Counted from the stretch's first letter, positions 22,976-36,114 are shown. The stretch is 64,000 bases of DNA from Capsicum annuum (GCF_002878395.1 NC_061118.1:90860360-90924359); one strand, 5' to 3'. The notes: a model not told the origin generated them from the letters alone. Program-made: numbers and translations.

Positions 22976-24145
22976 TTATTCTTTAGCTATATTCTAATTT
23001 TAGCTCTGGAAGTAACTAGTGAGGATATGTGTAATTTTTTATAGTGGGGATGAGTTGGGTGTTTGGCCTTATTTTATTCTTGTTGGCTCAAGTTTGGAAT
23101 GTTGAATTTTTTGAATGGCAGTTTGAGGATTATGATAGATTTTGGAAGTTGGATGCTTACTTGTCTACAAGATAGGTTGAGATAGTTGAGAATGAGTGGT
23201 TCAACTTCGGTGTTGAGATTTTATCTATGAGTTGTAAAGCTTAAGTGAAGCCTCAATATCTTGATTTATCTATAGGCTATCTACGCATTCTCTTTATCTA
23301 TCTATTAATCTTCTTCAGTTCAGATAGGGCATGCATGACAAATGCTCAAATGATAGTTTGTTGACACACGGTTTTGGCTATTACTGCTCTTGACCTTGAT
23401 TCTCAATTTTTATTAAAATTTTGGATGTTCTTCACAGCAGAAAGAGCGTGCTTTAGTTGGGCTTAACATATTTTATATCCTCAATTAGTGGGACACCCTG
23501 GATAGACCATCTAGTTTAGAGAGTTTGTGCTTTGGACTTCTAACTTTATCAGTTTTAAGGGTCATTTGGATAGTTAGTAGGTTCATAGATTACAAGCATT
23601 GGCCATCCCCATTTGTGCGCCTAACTAGCACCTTATGGGATTATCTTATGCTTATCATCATGGATTTTTAAAGGATCAACTCCAATTATTCGAGGTTAGT
23701 TGATGGAGTTGTGTGGACATAACTCGGATGACTTTCTACATGGTTTGGAGTAGATGATGTCATTGGAAAGGCAAAAGAAAATTATTTTTATATATTAGAG
23801 TTGTTTATATGATTCATGACTTGGATTGCCTTTAGCTTAGTTGAGTTTTACTTGGTTGTGCTTGTATCATAGCGATCTTAGTGTATTATAGTCTGAATTT
23901 ATGTGCATTAGCCATTCTCAATTTAGTTGGAGGCCAGTTGGTAGTTGAGGTTGAGTTTTGGGCTATTCAGGGTGGAGTAAGGAAGTTAGCTAAAAAAGGG
24001 ATACCTATAGCAAAATCTCTTGGGAAGTATTGTCACTCTGTGGAGGTTATCTAGGAAGTCATGCTTTGAAATTTCGTTCTTTCCAGCTTCTGGGTTCTTC
24101 CTATCCATTGACTTTCCAAAAAAAAGTCCTTTTAGTAGTGGATAT
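22976..24145. other. Unassigned repeat-like DNA, no gene recognised
   Basis: 1.17 kb with no open frame of note and no motif I can assign on either strand. By position it could be the decayed internal region of an element ending in the LTR at 24146, but I found no polypurine tract of normal strength and no pol motif. Confidence 0.4.
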
Positions 24146-26780
24146 TGTAATGACCCTCCAGATTGTTTCCTTAATTTTCGAGCATTTTTTTGTGTTTTGA
24201 GCCTTCCTACAGTGCCTGCAAATCATTTAGGACACGTCAAAACTATCATTTGATTATCAAACAATTTTTTTATGTTTTAGGCTCATTTTTCTATTTAGAG
24301 CTATCGTTATTGAGGAGTTAGTATCAGATTAAAATCCTACTAAATGACCTCGACTGAGAATTCTGATAGTGTCATTTGCTCTAAAATGTTAATTTTAGGC
24401 TAGTGGGACCCTTGATTCAAGTACCAAGGCTTCCAAACTCATTTGGGTTATTGGGTGGATCCTATAAAAAATAAAACTACAGTTGTAGGTCCTATATTTA
24501 GTCAAAATGATCCCGAAAGAAAATTTTGATGGTTTCATTAATCTATAATATCTAATTTGGTATGGTGGCATAGTTAGTTTGCACGCACGGGCATCCGAAT
24601 GAATCTCAAGCACCCGGTCGGAATCTATTTAGACTTAACAAAATCTGGTGTCTGGCAGCAGCAGGTGTAATTGCTTATGCGGGCCATTGGTCACTTAAGA
24701 GACCAGGGGATCGCTTTAGAAATCACCCTTAGACACCGTCCAAACAATGGTCTCATCTCTAAAGTGAAAGTCGCTTATGCGACACTAGACCACTTAAGCA
24801 ACAATTGGATTTTTGTGAGGGATCGCAGAAGCAATCATTAGACCGCTTAAGCGATCATTGGGCCGCTTTAGAAGTTCCTTAGGTTTTAAATCCCCCATCT
24901 CAACCCAAATTTTCCATTTATTTCTTAACCATTCCCCCCACCCCACCCCATTTTTTAAGAGCATGGGATATGAGAAAGTATGGGGAATCATCTATTGAAG
25001 CTAAGCTAAGTTAGCCTAACACCCCTTGGTCATTTCCCATTATTTACCCCATCAAATTCCATGCCATTTTATTGTAAATTCTTAGAAATTAGGTCTTTAA
25101 ATTCTTGGACTTTAGGGGCCGATATGGGCCCTAATTTGTGTCCTGTTTGTGCTTAAATTTTGAGCACACATTTCTCATCCTTCGGGGGACCTCATGACAG
25201 ATTTAAATTTGGATTTTGTTTGTGGGTTTCGTGGCCCCACTCTTTATCCGAATTTTGACCTGATATTTTATATAGCAATATAGGCCTTATTTTACTCCTA
25301 TTGATGTGTAGATTATTATTTTGATAGTGTATAATATTTTGAGATCGTAGAGTAAAGGCGAGTAATTTATGGATGATTAAAGGATTATGGTTCGACATCA
25401 AGGTAGGATTCAGTCTACTTTCCTTCATGAGATGGTATGTTGTGGATATTTCATTCTAAGTGGGTATGATAGGACATGTTTATGACTAGAATATCATAAC
25501 TAGGCCTAATTTAGGAGTCTAGAGATAGAAAGGTGAGTCGACCCTTAAGATGAATACTTATACTTCTATAGAATCCTATTACCCTAAATTATAAGCATGT
25601 TTACCATAGTTCAATGCTAAGGATACATTAGTATAAGACTTGATATTCGACTAAATATCTTGGATCATAGTTTCTTGGATTATTGAATTACTACACTAGT
25701 TATATACTATTGGGTCCAAGGCGCTGGTTACGATACCAGTTGGACTCCAGGTGAGTATTCTACCCTAAGAAAATAATGTGATTCTAGTATATGGATGCTT
25801 AGGCACTTATTGTTGTACTATTTGAATACCGGTGATGGCAGGCATATTTTTGGCACATTCATGCTTATTTAGTGGTATGGTTCCAGCCAAAACTGTGATT
25901 TCACTACTGTTTTATAAAAAGAAGTTTATTCCCCCTTTTTACTTTTAAAATAGATTCTTTTATAGAGGGGATCGTACCACTTTATTTACTAATTTATGGG
26001 CTTTCAAAACTGAAGATGATGTTTTAGAAATTAGATCGAGATTGATTTCAATCTATGATTTATCCACTCTTTTATAACTATCATTAACTTTGGTCATGAG
26101 AAATTTTGAGAATGGTTTAATTTTTTGCATTTATATAAACATCTCTCTGATACTAGATGGATTTGATTGATGATGATGATTATCGGAAATCTTAAATCAA
26201 GACCAGGTAGTGTATATGGATATTCTCGAATCCCCTATGGGCCCCTTCATCCATAAGCCATCGTGCCAAAGAAGAGAGGTCATTGTAGGCCCTGCCTTTG
26301 CAAGTTGTTGAGCTATAGGAGGTACACTTGGTAAGTGATGGCACTTGTATCAGATATGGTTCTATGGATTTACTTTTCATTCAGTCATTCACTTGCATTT
26401 ATGATCACTAGTATATTGTTTGGTGCTTATATCTATTGGCCTTATGTGGGATTATATAGGTATAGTTTATGATTATTGAGTATTGATTGAACATTCCAGG
26501 CTTATGGGTGCCTAGCTAGGTATTGTTTGTTTGAACTAACCGGTTACTTCATTGTTGTTAGTATGGTTAGTTTGTGGCAGACTGACTATGGACTGGTATT
26601 GAGGTTGGAGGTATGATTCTGATCCTTTTTCTTTTTATGGTATATCATATCATGGATAGTTATCTCATGGTTAGACATTATGATTAGGAACTCTGATTAT
26701 GCTGGTACTATCTTTCTTACTTGGTTAGAATGCCTTGAGATGTTAGGTTGGTTTCTTAGGGTATTCTCTTGAGTTAGCCT

Positions 26781-26811
<31 letters not shown>

Positions 26812-27526
26812 CGGTGCCACCGTATATCTCTCTCTTCCTTGTTTATTCATGTCGTATATGCATTCTTTGCCTTGTATATTATTATATAACTTTTCTTCAC
26901 TTCTTCTTTGTAAATTGACTAGTGATATATGGTGTGACACTTTTGATCTTGATTACCATAATGATAGGATAGTTTATCCTTATTGGCCCATTATCGTATT
27001 TATGTTTAGTTTCTTGGATGGATGGTTGTAGTTTATATTCCTTCTTTACATATTATTTATGTTGCATTATTTTGGAGCTTTATTTCATGGATCTCTATTG
27101 AGTACCACGTGTTTGGTACTCATACTACACTTCAACCTCCTGCTAATCATAGTACGAGTTCTCGTTGTTGTTGTGTACAACATGTGGAACATCTGTGGAT
27201 CAGATATTTGGGGTGAGCTCCTAACATTTGGAGTATTTCTACTCTCCCTATTATGAATTAGACTAAACTCTATGTTGTATTCAGAGATGACTTTTAATTA
27301 TATTTACTCTGTATTTCACTTTGTACTCTTATTGTATTAGAAGCTCTTGTACTAATTTCACCAGGTTTTGGGGCTTCTTTATATTTATTAGTCCTATTAT
27401 ATTTATCCTCTATTTTCTTTCATTTCTTTTGATATTCTGTTACTAGTTGTTCCACACTATGGGTTGGCTTACCTAATGGTGGGTTAAAGTAGGTGTCATC
27501 ATGACCTGAGAAATTGGGTCGTGACA
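24146..27526 (+). repeat. Large gypsy LTR, about 3.4 kb, probably solo or truncated element
   Basis: Starts TGTAATGACCCTCC, a common plant gypsy LTR start, and ends GGGTCGTGACA, nearly the inverted complement of its start. A patch of CGCTTAAGCGATC-like motifs lies at 24660-24870. The right-hand part, with GGTGAGCTCC near 27214, resembles the 3' part of other large plant LTRs. The flanks GATAT and TGAGC do not match, and no PBS follows, so it is not a clean solo LTR. An (AT)n tract lies at 26785-26811. The short frames inside are not genes. Confidence 0.6.
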
Positions 27527-27880
27527 TGAGCACAACTTATTTTGTATTTAGATTCATGACTTTGCACCCTGTTGAGGTAAAAGTCACCTTGTTACCTTTG
27601 TCACATAGTTGAGAGATTCTCAAAATATTGTGTTTTAGCCGGTCAACAAGATAAACTTCCTCCAAATCTTTATTTACAATTCTTCCAATCTTTTCTAGAC
27701 TAATAATGGTCCTCTTTTTGCATCTCTAAAGGATAAATCTCCTCCTTTAGTTAGGTGAGTGAAAGGAATTTTTGTTTATGTCTAGTCATATATCTTGAAA
27801 AATTATTATCCATGTGTCGATTTCTTTTGCCACCTTTCACTCTTACCTTCAAAACAATTTAGAGATTAGGTTTAGATACC
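27527..27880 (-). pseudogene. Copia protease-region fragment
   Basis: On the minus strand the stretch reads RTIISLEKIGRIVNKDLEEVYLVDRLKHNILRIS and then QLCDKGNKVTFTSTGCKV, the region after the protease active site in long-gag copia elements (SIRE-like). The DSGA site itself is not seen. Cut on the left at the LTR edge 27526. Stops throughout. Confidence 0.75.
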
Positions 27881-28331
27881 CAATCAGCTTGGGTCCTTTC
27901 TTGTGATAAAAGGGGTGGATCAAGTTTCTTCTAGCCCATGTTGGCAATAGGTTGGTGTACCTATTTTTCTTGATAGGAGCAACCTTGATATTTTAAGAAG
28001 ATATAAATCAAGTTCTCTTTTTGAACTTATTTTATTTATGAGAAATGAACTTATTTCTTTTGACATGTATGAATTTTTTCTTTTTAACTCTCCATTTTTC
28101 TTCATCACTTCATTGCCTTTAGGACACTGAGTGGTAGGATGTCCTAGTTTTATAAAAATACAATATTGATCCTCTGTAGGAGTAGTTTCTTTGTGAAATT
28201 CTATTCCAACCTTTTCACTATTCATTTTCCTTAGATTATTTACGATTCTCGTGGATTGAGTCCACCTGTTAGTTCTTTATATATCTAGCTTTAACCTAGA
28301 GTTTTCTTAATTAGGCTTTTCTAACCTTTTC
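27881..28331 (-). pseudogene. gag: Copia gag, C-terminal part, left of the Mutator-like insertion
   Basis: 101 codons are open (27920-28225) with YCIFIKLGHPTTQCP, a zinc-knuckle-like motif lacking one Cys, and Lys/Ser-rich sequence. It continues the gag that resumes at 29798 on the other side of the inserted element. The frame reads on into the fragment at 27527-27880. Confidence 0.65.
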
Positions 28332-28339
28332 TCTTTTAT

Positions 28340-29789
28340 GGCCAAACCCATCGGTGGCCCCCCAAACTTAGCACGAACATTCACTTAGGCACCTTAAGTG
28401 GACGTTGTTCGCTTTTGACACCTCAAGTAGCCACAGAGTATTCACTTTGACACCTTTCGCTGAATCAGCACATTGTATGTGTTGCACTCGCTGCAAAAAT
28501 GGACAAAACGGCCAATTGATTTATGCCAACTCATTTAAATTTCCACAACATTATTTATATTCACAATTAGTTTTTTCTTTAAATAACAAAAGGCCAAAAT
28601 ACATGATTATTAATAATTATCCAACTTATTAATATATATACACACAATTAAATTAAAGGAACCAATTAATTACTGACACGTGGTATTTTTAAAAATAATT
28701 ATAAAATTATTTAAATTTATAGTAGACAACCCAATCCTCACCCCACTTTACCCCACCACCCCCAAACTCCAAAGTCATCTTCTCCACCACTACCCATCCC
28801 TTCAGCAACCCCCACCCCAAGTCATCTTCTCTACATGACAACCCCCCCTCCTGTCATCTTCTCCATTTTCCCTCCCCCACCCCCACCCCCACCCTCACTT
28901 CCTAAACCCCAAATTCATCTTCTCTATTCCCTCCAACCGCCAACCGAGCCAACAACCGTACCTCCGTCAAGACAAGACCAGAGCTCCGTCAGCACAAATT
29001 CACTTTGGAGCCATTTTTGCCAACAACAAATTCACTTCTCAACCAATTCAAAACATATAGCACAAATTTACCAAGCCAACAATAGAAAACACTATTGTTC
29101 TATCAACGAAAACCATTTTTACCATTTTCTCAACATATAGATCATTTTTGCCACTTTCTTAAAAACACCATGATAGTTTCATCAAATCCCAACATATGGA
29201 CCATTTTTGCCATTTTCTCAAAAACCAGACAAGAAAATGAAGGGATACATATGTGTTAAGAAAAGGAAAATTAATAGTTGAAAGAGAGAAAAAGAAGAAG
29301 AAATCTACAATATTCACCAACTTGCATTCTTCCAAATTATTAAAAATCAATTATATTAAGAAAAAAATGGTGAAAACTAATGGATGTGGATGGGAGAGGG
29401 TGGGAGAAGACGATTTTGGGGTGGGGGTGAAAGCAATGATTTTGAGGTGGGGTGGGCTGAGAAAGATGATATGGGGTGGGATAGGGTGATTAGGAAGATG
29501 ATATAAGGGTGGGGTGGTGTTATTAATTCTTTTTTTAATTTAAATTAATTATATAAAAATTATTTTTATAAAAATGCCAAATGTCCTTTTATAATTGGTT
29601 TATTTATGTGTTATATACCCTAAAACGCACCTAAAAGCGAGTGTAGTACACTGTTTATGCTGAATCAACAAAAGGTATCAAAGTGACGCAGTTTATGGCT
29701 ACTTGAGGTGTTAAAAGTGAACAACGTCCACTTGAGGTGCCTAAGTGAAAGTTCGTTCCAAGTTTAGGGGGTCACCGATGGTTTTGGCC
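28340..29789. mobile_element. Mutator-like non-autonomous element (1.45 kb, long inverted ends)
   Basis: Starts GGCCAAACCCATCGG and ends in its inverted complement CCGATGGTTTTGGCC. Outer arms of about 130 bp are close matches (shared TCACTTAGGCACCT, AAGTGGACGTTGTTC, CACCTCAAGTAGCC). Weaker inverted similarity extends several hundred bases inward to C-rich (left) and G-rich (right) blocks. The flanking duplication is TCTTTTAT (28332-28339 and 29790-29797); with the preceding C it could be 9 bp, which would fit Mutator-like elements, while 8 bp would fit hAT. No transposase. It splits a copia gag. Confidence 0.82.
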
Positions 29790-29797
29790 TCTTTTAT

Positions 29798-31266
29798 TGA
29801 ATAAGTTTTTGTTTCTTTGTTTAAGTGCAGACTCAATCCTTTGAAAATCATCACTACAACTTTTTATCCTTTATTCGTGATGGCTATTTTAAGCACTTCT
29901 GACATAAGATCAAGGGTGGTTGAACTATGTTGGTTCACTTGTTCCTTCATAGAGAAAATTTTTCTCAACAGTACCCTTGCCTTTTACAATGTCTATGAAT
30001 TCATACTTGAGACTGGCAAGATCTTTGAGTAGTTGATATTTGTTAGCTGTAAGGTCATGAAATTCATTAATTAGATGAACCATCAAGGTGGTTAATTTTT
30101 TTAGAGAGAAAATAAAGTTTATCTTCGAGTTCAAGTAAAATTACCTCAGATTTGGTTTCCTCTTTTTTTTTCCTCTAGATCAAAGTCAAATATTGCCATA
30201 AATAAGGTTTCATCTATTTCACTATCAGATTCTTTAGAGTTCGAGCTCCAAGCAGCTACCATAGCTTGAGATTTCTTAGAGTCACTCTTGTCTTTAGCCT
30301 TTTGTTTATTCTCCATCCTTTCGTTTCTCCATTTAATTTCCCATAGAGGATAGTCCTTGATCATATGATCCATTTTCTTACACTTAAAGCAACCACCTTG
30401 TGGCTTATTGTTGGACTAGCGTTTACCACCTTTTTCTTTCCTATCACTATTGTCATCTCATTTTAAGAATTTTTCCTAAATTTATTAGTAATGAAAACCA
30501 CTTGTTCTTCATCCAAATCTGAATCATCACTGTCAAATGCTTATGTCCCTAGTTTGTACTTTTTTAGAGGTACCTATATTCATGTTATAGGTCATTTAGA
30601 TTCCTACCAATTCATCAAGATTTATATTGGTGAATTCCCTTGCTTCTTTTATAACATTTACCTTAACATCTCAATTTCTTTTGAAAGGATTCTTAAAATC
30701 TTATCCATTTTTTTCTCGGTGGTCAAGGTTTTTCCTAAGAAGGAGTGTTCATTCACTAAAGTGGTGAGTCGAGATATCATCTCTCATTGAGTTTTACCAT
30801 CCTTCATATTGAATGTTTCATACTCAGTGAATATCATAGCTACTCTAAACTTTCTCACCTGAATAGTATCTTCATATTCATTAACTAGTGTATTCCAGAT
30901 CTATTTGGCAGTGGTACAACTTGAAACTCAGTTGTACTCATCAGGGCAAAGACCACACACAAATATATTCCAGGCTTTGACATTTTTTAGGGAAATAAGA
31001 TCATCAGTAGTGAACTCAATTCTTTTTTTATTACCTGCTCTCATTCTACTGTCTTCATAGGGATTGTGGGTCCTGTAGTTATTTTTTCCACAATTCACAG
31101 TTTTTAGCCTGAATGAAATCTTCTATGCGAACCTTCCTCCATATGAACTATGACCTATTAAAGAGAGGGGGTCGTGTGGTGGATTTTCCTTCACAATGCC
31201 CAATAGGAGGTAGAAAATTCATCTTGATCTTATCTTAAGGTGTTAACCTCTTAACAAGATAACCTA
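29798..31266 (-). pseudogene. gag: Copia gag, N-terminal and central part (SIRE-like)
   Basis: On the minus strand from the PBS: gag core CPDEYN and WNTLVNEYEDTIQVR (about 30945-30870), then FTEYETFNMKDGKTQ, ISRLTTLVNEHSFLGK, and a Lys/Glu-rich and Asp/Ser-rich region. A zinc knuckle follows (CFKCKKMDHMIKDYP near 30390), whose last Cys is Tyr. A coiled-coil-like stretch (LKKLTTLMVHLINEFHDL, about 30100-30050) follows and the frame reaches the Mutator-like insertion. Many stops. Long gag of this type is usual for SIRE/Maximus copia elements. Confidence 0.75.
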
Positions 31267-31277
31267 CTCTGATGCCA
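31267..31277 (-). other. Primer binding site of the SIRE-like copia element
   Basis: Minus strand TGGCATCAGAG, one base off the initiator tRNA-Met form, two bases inside the LTR. Confidence 0.8.
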
Positions 31278-31279
31278 AT

Positions 31280-32207
31280 TGATACTCTACACGTCCTAGT
31301 ATTTTAGTAATTTGTAGATAATTATTTTCTATGGATGAAATACGTTACCTAATATGTTCCATTAACATGTTGAAATCAATCAATAACATCACAATACTTT
31401 ATGTGAAAAACATCCAACTCAAAATAGGTGTGAAAAATTATGACATGTACGTCGATAAGATTTACCCACATTTCACTAAAATAATGAGCTATTCAACTAA
31501 TGATTACAAACTTTTTAATTTTAAAAATTATAAACTCTAATTTCGTACAACACACAAGCCTCCCAAGGCTTGTGCTCCCAAGTTTTAAAGTTATCATAAC
31601 TTGATGAATAACTCCTAATCTAGTTTATAACATAGGGAAACTATAAAAGTATAAAATATTATAATTCAAAGAACACTCCTAATACAATCAAGCTAAACCT
31701 ATATCTAGACTCTGCTATATGGACATGTTCCTTCTAGGAGTTCTTCTCGCAGCACCTCAAGCATCAATCTCTGAATTTCCTATGATATTGTATGAGTAAG
31801 CAAGTGACTTTGTGGAATATCTTGAATATTTATAGATGTAGATACTTACTTCCTTTAAGTCAGCTTTCCCTTCTTTCTAAGTAATCATATTCTTTTTTGA
31901 AGTCTGTATTTGAGGAATCTCATTCCTATTTGGAGACTCTTTGCCACCTTACTTTTAGTCCCTTCCTTACATAGACTCTTTGTTTCCTTTCTTTAATTCT
32001 CTTTCTTATATGATGGATTCATCTATTTTTGGTATCCTTCCGTAATTAAAAAACTGTATCTTGATTCAACATCATTCTTTTTCTTAACTTGGTATCCTTA
32101 ATATCTCAGATACAGATTGAACTAGTGCAGATGGACCAGGTGAATCTACTTTCTTCTTGTATTAGTTTCATTGCTTTGTCAATCTTCAAAACAATCACAT
32201 TCCAACA
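31280..32207 (-). repeat. 5' LTR of the SIRE-like copia element
   Basis: On the minus strand TGTTGGAATG...GAGTATCA, about 928 bp, directly before the PBS. The right edge is set by the terminal TG/CA only, since the partner LTR is absent from the window. Short open frames inside are not genes. Confidence 0.65.
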
Positions 32208-34675
32208 ATATGGATGTATACAAAATCAATTGAAAGATCCAAAAGAGCTTAAGTGTTACTACCCGAAGGAATGAAATTGTTCATAATATTAGAATTATAG
32301 TAAGTCTCAAAAACAAACATATTAAGTTTTAAAGATATTGCTCAAAAATGAATTATAATGAGACTATAAATTATGAAAGATTTTATATCTTCATATTTTT
32401 ACAATCAAAGTGGGTTATAAATATTTATGTAAAAGGTTATCCACCTTTTATCTTTTTTCTAGTACACAATGACGTGCATGATGGTATAACACATGCGATA
32501 GTAAACTAGAATTTACTAATAACTGGTGGCATGATCAGTTGATCATCTTGATTCATAAGTAACGTGAAAATAATTGAGAATTCATGTGGTTATATATTGA
32601 AGAAATAGAAAGTTCTTCATGAATTATCCTGTGTTGCTTGTTCTCGCAATAAATTGATCTTTACTAGCTAAGATTAGAATTATATTCCTTAAATTTTTAA
32701 AATGTATAAAAAAATATGGGTGCGTTCATCTGTCGTATAGACCTACTATTATATGGTTTACTAGATGCATTTATGGAATGGTCCCACGTGCTTTTCTATC
32801 AACTTGAAATTTGATTTTTGCAAGGTTATTTTCTATAATTTTTAAATTAAGAGCATGGTTTCAAACTATAAATTATTGATAATGTTGGTTAATTTAGAAG
32901 AAATTGTATGCCTCCAGCTATAACTAAACAATTGGTTATAAGAACAGATCTCTCAAAAAATTTGACATGAGATGTGTGATTAGAAAGGTAGAAACACGTG
33001 TATGATAAAGCTAATAGGATTTTCTATTACAATTAATTCGGGTTAGGAATTAAAGAATTTTCATCTAAAATTTAAATGTGTGCTATATGATTCAGTTGCA
33101 ACCACAACAATGCACAGATATGGATCCCTAAATGAGGCTAAAATAAAATGTTAGATTTTCTAATATTAGTGGGAGAGATAATTAACAGTTGAAAATTATG
33201 TGTGAAATGAATTGTCTAGATCCTCGTTAAAAAATGAACTTGAAGTCTAAGACATAGTTCATTGCAAAATATCATAAAAATAATTGTTAGATGTATTTAT
33301 TGATCCTATGTTATAATTCAGCTATTAATGCTTCAATAAAGAGTCCTTAAAGTATATTATGGCACGCCCAAAGTGTGATAGATTAATCGTTTTCAAAGGT
33401 CCTTGAAGATGGAGAGGATCAAATGATCAAGATGGTCATGATAGTGAGGCGAGCGCTTTGAGAGAGTGCCACAAGATAACATTTCATAAAACCTTGTCAA
33501 AGGTTTAGAAACCTAAGAATAATGGATATGAAAACATTTTAATAATTTATGTCGTATTGGAAGAGCTATCAATATATCGTTGATGGTATCTTTGATATAA
33601 TAAAGCGTTTAACATTATAAATATGGTGAGCTATGGTCTTGAATACAAATATGCCAAGGAGTATTAAAAGATAAATGATTGGCCAAATAAAAGTACTTAA
33701 TTCAAGAATTTTATTTTACTTAAAAAGTGAATATTTGAACTTATAATTCAAAGATTGAAGTATAATTTGATGGGGTACAAATAGATTAATATGCAAAAAA
33801 ATATATAAAATATAAAATATGACTTGTACCTTGGGGCATAAAGATTTTCTGTAAAGTTTTTGAGATTATTGTAGAAGTGTTCTCCTATGGAATGAGGTTT
33901 GTTTCATTATAACAATAGTGTAAAGCTTAAATACGCATAATGAATTATTTTCATGTCTAGCTATATGACAAAAGTTATATGAAAATCCTTGAAGGATTTA
34001 AAAGGTTATAAAGTGATTCCATTGAATACCTAATGGTTATAAGATCGCTTAACATAAAAAAAAGTCAATTTTAATTTCATGAAAATAGTTAGTAAGTACC
34101 ATATACTAGTGCATTTGGTGCACTTATGTATTGAGGAGCATCATTTACAAAAATAGAGTGATGTGTTAATTTGTGCAAGTATAATATGCATCGTACACTT
34201 TTTTTCTTAGTCGAGGTTTTGTTTCATTGAATTTTCTTGACAAGATTTTTAATAAGGTAGCTAGAAATGCAGATTATTGGATATGTATTCAGAGAAATTA
34301 ACAATAAAATATTTTTCCATCCATCAGCATACATCAAAAAGATGTTGAAGAGATTTTGTATGGATAGATCGCACTCATTAAGAACTCCGATATTGTTTGA
34401 TAATTTGATGTGAATTAGGATCCATTCCAACATCAAGAAAAGAATTAGGAAAATCTTGTTCCTGAAGTACCATATCTAGTGCAATTGATGTATTAATGTA
34501 TTTTACTAACACTACAAGGCCTAATATAGCCTTTTCAGTTAATTTGTAAGCAAGATATAGTTTTTCTTCTACTAGGATCAAAAGATATTAAGGTATCTAA
34601 AGGGTTATCGATATGAGATTATTTTATTCTTGATGTTCTATATAAATACGGCACTTTTGATTCTTAAAACAAGGA
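32208..34675 (+). pseudogene. Very old Ty1/copia pol remnant
   Basis: No frame is open for long, but motifs appear in pol order on the plus strand. An integrase-like part lies near 32850-33150. A linker with LDPR and CNKxQ-like repeats is near 33215-33300, and INDWPNK with MGYK (about 33675-33790) stands for the start of RT. Then ILEGFKR follows near 33990. Two copies of the VPY-SA-ALMY motif are seen (about 34096 and 34468), with HPSAYIKKMLKRFCMD between them. The duplicated motif suggests an internal duplication or a join of two copies. Much more decayed than the copia element at 80-4654. No LTR or end identified. Confidence 0.6.
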
Positions 34676-34680
34676 AAATA

Positions 34681-36062
34681 TGCAAGTTTCCAAAGCCTTT
34701 TTGTTAGATTTGGTCAGTTTTGGGTCTGTTTTATAGGAAACCATGTTTTGGATGATAAGTTTGTGAAAATGGTGGAAAGGATGTTTTTGGCCACTTTTGG
34801 AGATATTATTGATGGTCGGATGTTTTTCGGCTAGATCGTGATCAAAATATTTTTGAGAAATAAAGAAGAGCTGAAAAACTGACTCCTGGCACCTACTAAG
34901 TTGACCCATAGACCGCAGGTAGGACCTACGGACCGCAGGTACACAAAGCGGGTAAAAGAAGGCCAAAATCTCAAGAGTTGACTTGTAGGATTTGTTCCAT
35001 CCACAATATGTTGTCTGTAACTGTGCCCTATGCCAGACCACATATACCACCTGCGCCCTGACCGACCGCAGGCACAGAAAGTAGGTGGCCACCGACCTTA
35101 TTTTCTCTTATTTTGTCTAAGCTTTGTTTTTAGGGTTTTCTCTTCTACTATAAATAGCCATTATGTACTTTTTAGTAGAAGTTACACACTTTTGATACTT
35201 ACAAACATATTTTGATTCCAAGATTCATCTTTGATCTTCGAATTTTCTTGTATTAACTTCAGTTGATTAATCAAGTTATGGTTGTGGGTTTTTATTCACC
35301 TGATCATTGTGAATTTATCTAAGCCTTCAATCATGAATGTTATTAATTTTTTCACAAGTATGAGCGACTAAAAACCCATAGCTAGGGTTGTACAAACCCT
35401 GGCTAATTGACAAAGTAGGGGAAGTGTGATTGTTGAATTGAACCAATACCCATGGCATGCATTACATTATCTTCATTATAACAGTTGTTTTAGTGGTTGC
35501 AAACATTAGGATCCTGCCTATATATTGCCACTTACTCCAAAAGAGGAGTATTTACTAGAAAAATATAATGACAATAGTAATTTGAATTGTCGATCCATTG
35601 CCACACAATGGAATATAGTGCATGACTGTTAGCTTTCACCTAATAACTAGAGACTCAAAAGGTAATAGTTAAATGGGATCAAGATAAGGGTCAGTAATGC
35701 GACATCCTGAGACTCAAAAGGTAAATGATGAAATCCTTCTACTCGTCCAAAAGACTGTAGAAGGTACATAACTTACCAATTCTGCATGCAAGGTATTAGG
35801 TTGGTTCAACATAGCACGATAAACCTACAGAGTTGAGAAGCCACGGGGAACACAATCCAATCCTAGTGTTCACCTATAACTGATTTCCACTAAAGTTAAT
35901 ATTGTTACTTACTCAAGACTACTGTAAATAAATCCCCCTATTTACTTTTCAGTCCTTCCCGTAGACTACAACTACTAATAATTGCAATTTCATATGTTCC
36001 CTTTGGATTTGACCCCAAACTTAGTTGGGTTACTATATATTGACAGCAGTCGTACCATCATC
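34681..36062 (+). repeat. 5' LTR of an Athila/Tat-like gypsy element, edges approximate
   Basis: The right edge is placed before the leader leading to an Athila/Tat-type primer site. The left edge is where copia pol similarity stops. It has a GC-rich patch of repeated GACCGCAGGTA-type motifs (34905-35085), a TATA-like box (35147-35156), and a distal part resembling other Athila/Tat LTRs. No target duplication is identified. Confidence 0.6.
35147..35156 (+). promoter_or_regulatory. TATA-like box of the Athila-like LTR
   Basis: ACTATAAATAGCC lies about 60 bp downstream of the GC-rich motif patch, in the position expected for the U3 promoter of an LTR. Confidence 0.55.
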
Positions 36063-36096
36063 TAAAAAGAGGTGTTGGTTGGATATCATTAAAAAA

Positions 36097-36114
36097 TTAG
36101 CGTCATTATTGGAG
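36097..36114 (+). other. Decayed Athila/Tat-type primer binding site
   Basis: TTAGCGTCATTATTGGAGA can be read as the TGGCGCCGTTGCCGG-type site used by Athila/Tat elements, with differences that are G-to-A or C-to-T. This fits with gag-like sequence beginning about 150 bp later. Confidence 0.55.

Noticed and set aside
22094..27256. Many frames of 60-80 codons within the LTRs and spacer
   Set aside because: No family resemblance and no conservation between related LTRs; chance frames in AT-rich DNA.
24146..27526. Clean solo LTR with target duplication
   Set aside because: Flanks GATAT and TGAGC do not match.
34664..35092. 142-codon minus-strand frame over the Athila-like LTR
   Set aside because: It runs opposite to the element and over the GC-rich motif patch and TATA-like box; best explained as a shadow.
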